Shown here in pieces: positions 34,848 through 36,725 of a stretch of DNA of 36,725 nucleotides. Made by a program: the position numbers and the translations under genes. The stretch is from Phycisphaerales bacterium (lineage in GTDB: Bacteria > Planctomycetota > Phycisphaerae > Phycisphaerales > SM1A02), in contig JABDLI010000126.1 of the NCBI GenBank assembly GCA_013003065.1, positions 1 through 36,725 on the forward strand, written 5' to 3'. The notes under the pieces are model-generated. The model worked only from the letters and a program-made list of their open reading frames with translations. It made no database searches and was not told the origin of the DNA. Each line of letters opens with the position of its first letter. Position 1 is the stretch's first letter.

Positions 34848-36368
34848 CTACTTCCCCGCCGCCCGCAGCTCTTCCTCAACCCCCGCAAGCCGCACGCGTC
34901 CTCGGCGGTCACCCAAGCTCACGATGATCCCCACGACCCCCGACACCAGGAAAGACGGCGGCAGCTCCTCGAGCGCGTTGAACGCATCGCCGACGACCGG
35001 CAGGTGCGGCGCCGCGAACTTGAAGAGGGGTACGCACGCGAAACCCGTGATCATGGCAGCGAGCGCTCCGCGGGTGGTCATTCCCTTCCAGAACATCGAC
35101 AGAAGCATCGTGGGGCAGAAGGTGGCTGCGATACCCGACCATCCGAAGACCACGAACCAGAAGATCGTCCGGTCGGGCGTCGTGAGAGCCACCGTCATCG
35201 CCACGCCGAGGGCAACGAGCGCCAGCACCGCGGTGGCCACGCGGCTTCGTCCCACGAGCGCGTCGTCCGGCAGCTCCGGATGCCTCACCTTCTGGTAGTA
35301 GTCCCGCACGTACGCGCTGGAGGCCACGACGAGCAGCGAGTCCACGGTGGACATGATCGCCGCCAGCACGACCGCGATCATCACACCCACGAAGACGACC
35401 GGCAGCACCAGGCTCGTGAGCGCCGGCAGCACGTCCTGACCGCTCGCGCCGAGCACCGCCGCGACGTCGTCGCCCGGTCCCATCAGCAGGTGCCGTCCCA
35501 CGAGACCCGTCAGGACCGCACCGGTATCGGCGAGGAGCGTCCAGGTGATGGCGACGGCCGTTCCTCTGGGGATCTCCCGCTCCGAACGCAACGCGAGGAA
35601 GCGAACGAAGATCTGCGGTGACCCCAGGAACCCCAGGCCGATCAATGCCAGGCTGAGGATTGCGAAGACATTGAGCGTCGAGAATCCCTCGGGTCCCCAG
35701 ACCGACAGCAGACCGGGATCCTGCAGCCGCAACCCCTCCGCCACCGGCGTCCACCCGCCCGCCGCGGCGAGACCGATGATCGGCAGCGACACGAGCCCCA
35801 GGAACATCATCGCGCCCTGAAAGATGTCCGACCAGACGACCGCGAGGAAGCCGCCGCCGATGATGTACGCCATCACGACGCCAAACCCGACGAGCGCGCC
35901 GGTGTAGTAGTTCCACCCGAGAAAGCTGGTGAAGGCGGTGCCGGTCGCGTCGATCTGCGCGCTCACGTAGATCGTGACGAACACGAGCAAAGCACCGGCC
36001 GACACCAGCCGCAGCCGGTGGCTGCGGTCGCGAAATCGCGCTTCGAGGTAATCGGGCACGGTGATGGAGTCGTAGCGATCGGTGAGCCGCTTGAACCGCC
36101 GGCTGAGGAGGATCCACGCCACGCCCACGCCGAGCAGCTCGCCCACGACCACCCAGAACGCCTTGACACCGATGGCGGCGCCCATCCCCGTCAGCCCGAG
36201 CAGCAACCACGCCGACTCGCCCGTCGCGCGGGCCGAGAATGCCACGGCGAGGAAGTTCAGACGCTTGCCGGCGGCGTAGTAGTCACGCACGTCTTTCATG
36301 CGACGCGCGGCGACGATGCCGATCGCGACGAGGATGGCGAGATAGACGACGATGCCGGCGAGGATCAT
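34848..36368 (-). CDS. Sodium:solute symporter (SSS/PutP family)
   Basis: 506 residues with about 13 membrane helices, the normal size and topology of the LeuT-fold SSS family. Start is the ATG at 36368; GGAGG lies 11 nt upstream, rather far. Landmarks: MKDVRDYYAAGKRL after helix 1, ARATGESAWLLLGLTGMG (helix 2, Na+ site and substrate region), TDRYDSITVPDYLEARF, YIIGGGFLAVVWSDIFQG, LGFLGSPQIFVRFLA, and AIMSTVDSLLVVASSAYVRDYY with the Ser/Thr Na2-site residues of helix 8. The overall pattern is closest to proline permease PutP, but a related amino acid or amine is equally possible. It could supply substrate to the adjacent amine operon, though it is convergent with it and separately transcribed. 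It has hexamer arrays on both sides, in opposite orientation. Confidence 0.93.
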   Translation of the reverse strand: MILAGIVVYLAILVAIGIVAARRMKDVRDYYAAGKRLNFLAVAFSARATGESAWLLLGLTGMGAAIGVKAFWVVVGELLGVGVAWILLSRRFKRLTDRYDSITVPDYLEARFRDRSHRLRLVSAGALLVFVTIYVSAQIDATGTAFTSFLGWNYYTGALVGFGVVMAYIIGGGFLAVVWSDIFQGAMMFLGLVSLPIIGLAAAGGWTPVAEGLRLQDPGLLSVWGPEGFSTLNVFAILSLALIGLGFLGSPQIFVRFLALRSEREIPRGTAVAITWTLLADTGAVLTGLVGRHLLMGPGDDVAAVLGASGQDVLPALTSLVLPVVFVGVMIAVVLAAIMSTVDSLLVVASSAYVRDYYQKVRHPELPDDALVGRSRVATAVLALVALGVAMTVALTTPDRTIFWFVVFGWSGIAATFCPTMLLSMFWKGMTTRGALAAMITGFACVPLFKFAAPHLPVVGDAFNALEELPPSFLVSGVVGIIVSLGDRRGRVRLAGVEEELRAAGK

Positions 36369-36400
36369 GAGGGGGGCGGCCTCCGCGGGGGCAGAGTGTA

Positions 36401-36725
36401 CACGGACACGGACACGGACACGGACACGGACACGGACACGGACGCGGACACGGACACGGACGCGGACACGGACACGGACACGGACACGGACGCGGACGCG
36501 GACGCGGGCACGGACACGGACGCGGACACGGTCGCGGACGCGGACGCGGACACGGACGCGGACGCGGGCACGGTCGCGGGCACGGACGCGGACGCGGTCG
36601 CGGACGCGGTCGCGGGCACGGACGCGGACGCGGGCACGGACGCGGACACGGACGCGGACGCGGACACGGATACGGACCCGGACCCGGACGCGGACACGGA
36701 CACGGACACGGACGCGGGCACGGAC
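36401..36725. repeat. GGACNC hexanucleotide array, at least 54 units, runs off the window
   Basis: From 36401 to the end every six bases read GGACAC or GGACGC with variants GGGCAC, GGTCGC, GGACCC and GGATAC, without an indel that I can see. It fills the region upstream of the symporter start (36368), leaving only 32 nt between, so its promoter must lie in these 32 nt, in the array or beyond it. The open frame of 118 codons on the minus strand here (Ser-Val/Ser-Ala runs) is a by-product of the repeat and not a gene. No gene is seen in this 357-nt stretch. Confidence 0.92.

Noticed and set aside
36365-36721. 118-codon minus-strand frame of Ser-Val/Ser-Ala repeats
   Set aside because: It is only the translation of the hexanucleotide array and overlaps the symporter start.

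Overview
The window is GC-rich (roughly 65-70 % by eye), densely packed, and appears to be the chromosome of a free-living Gram-negative bacterium. It has two lipoproteins with lipoboxes, multihaem cytochromes, formylglycine-type sulfatases and many GTG/TTG starts overlapping the preceding stop by 4 nt. Sulfatases beside a GH16 domain, plus a lipoprotein type I associate with Planctomycetota/Verrucomicrobiota, make a Planctomycetota-like organism the best guess. This is inference; there is no rRNA or other marker gene here.

Region 1 (1-10.8 kb) is an electron-transfer locus. A minus-strand operon (9110 down to 2149) encodes two paralogous membrane proteins, each with 11 c-haem sites fused to a membrane cytochrome b domain, then a 15-haem lipoprotein cytochrome, then a TlpA-like/TPR protein without active-site cysteines. 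It is flanked by a second 15-haem cytochrome (728-2158) and a divergent NapC/NirT-type quinol dehydrogenase (9345-10772). The layout resembles the CbcL/ImcH-type quinol-oxidising entry points of metal-respiring bacteria. No outer-membrane porin-cytochrome conduit is in view.

Region 2 (11-17 kb, minus strand) is regulatory: an NAD-malic enzyme behind an excellent sigma-54 promoter, an NtrC-family response regulator with GAFTGA, a HAMP protein with a phospho-acceptor helix but no ATPase domain, and a complete histidine kinase with a FixL-like PAS domain. It may sense oxygen or redox state and control region 1.

Region 3 (17.2-23.6 kb, plus strand) is a four-gene set: a sulfatase, a sulfatase-GH16 fusion, a secreted alpha/beta hydrolase and a class I/II aminotransferase. 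The first three overlap by 4 nt. The first two genes point to use of a sulfated glycan.

Region 4 (23.6-36.7 kb) is centred on amine/GABA metabolism: gabD, an HD phosphohydrolase and a PuuR-like XRE-cupin regulator, then a divergent five-gene operon in which every gene overlaps the next by 4 nt. That operon encodes a GabT-like aminotransferase, a nitrilase-superfamily amidase, a 918-residue Orn/Lys/Arg-type decarboxylase, an ATP-grasp ligase and a C45-type Ntn hydrolase. A Na+/solute symporter follows. I regard this operon as the best candidate for an undescribed pathway: it pairs an ATP-dependent amide former with two amide hydrolases, as the Puu pathway does but with unrelated enzymes.

Intergenic DNA in region 4 carries GGACNC hexanucleotide arrays, often starting right after stop codons and in opposite orientation on the two sides of the symporter gene, and a cluster of short GC hairpins with TCC in the loop. 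No tRNA, rRNA, CRISPR array, transposase or phage gene was seen.
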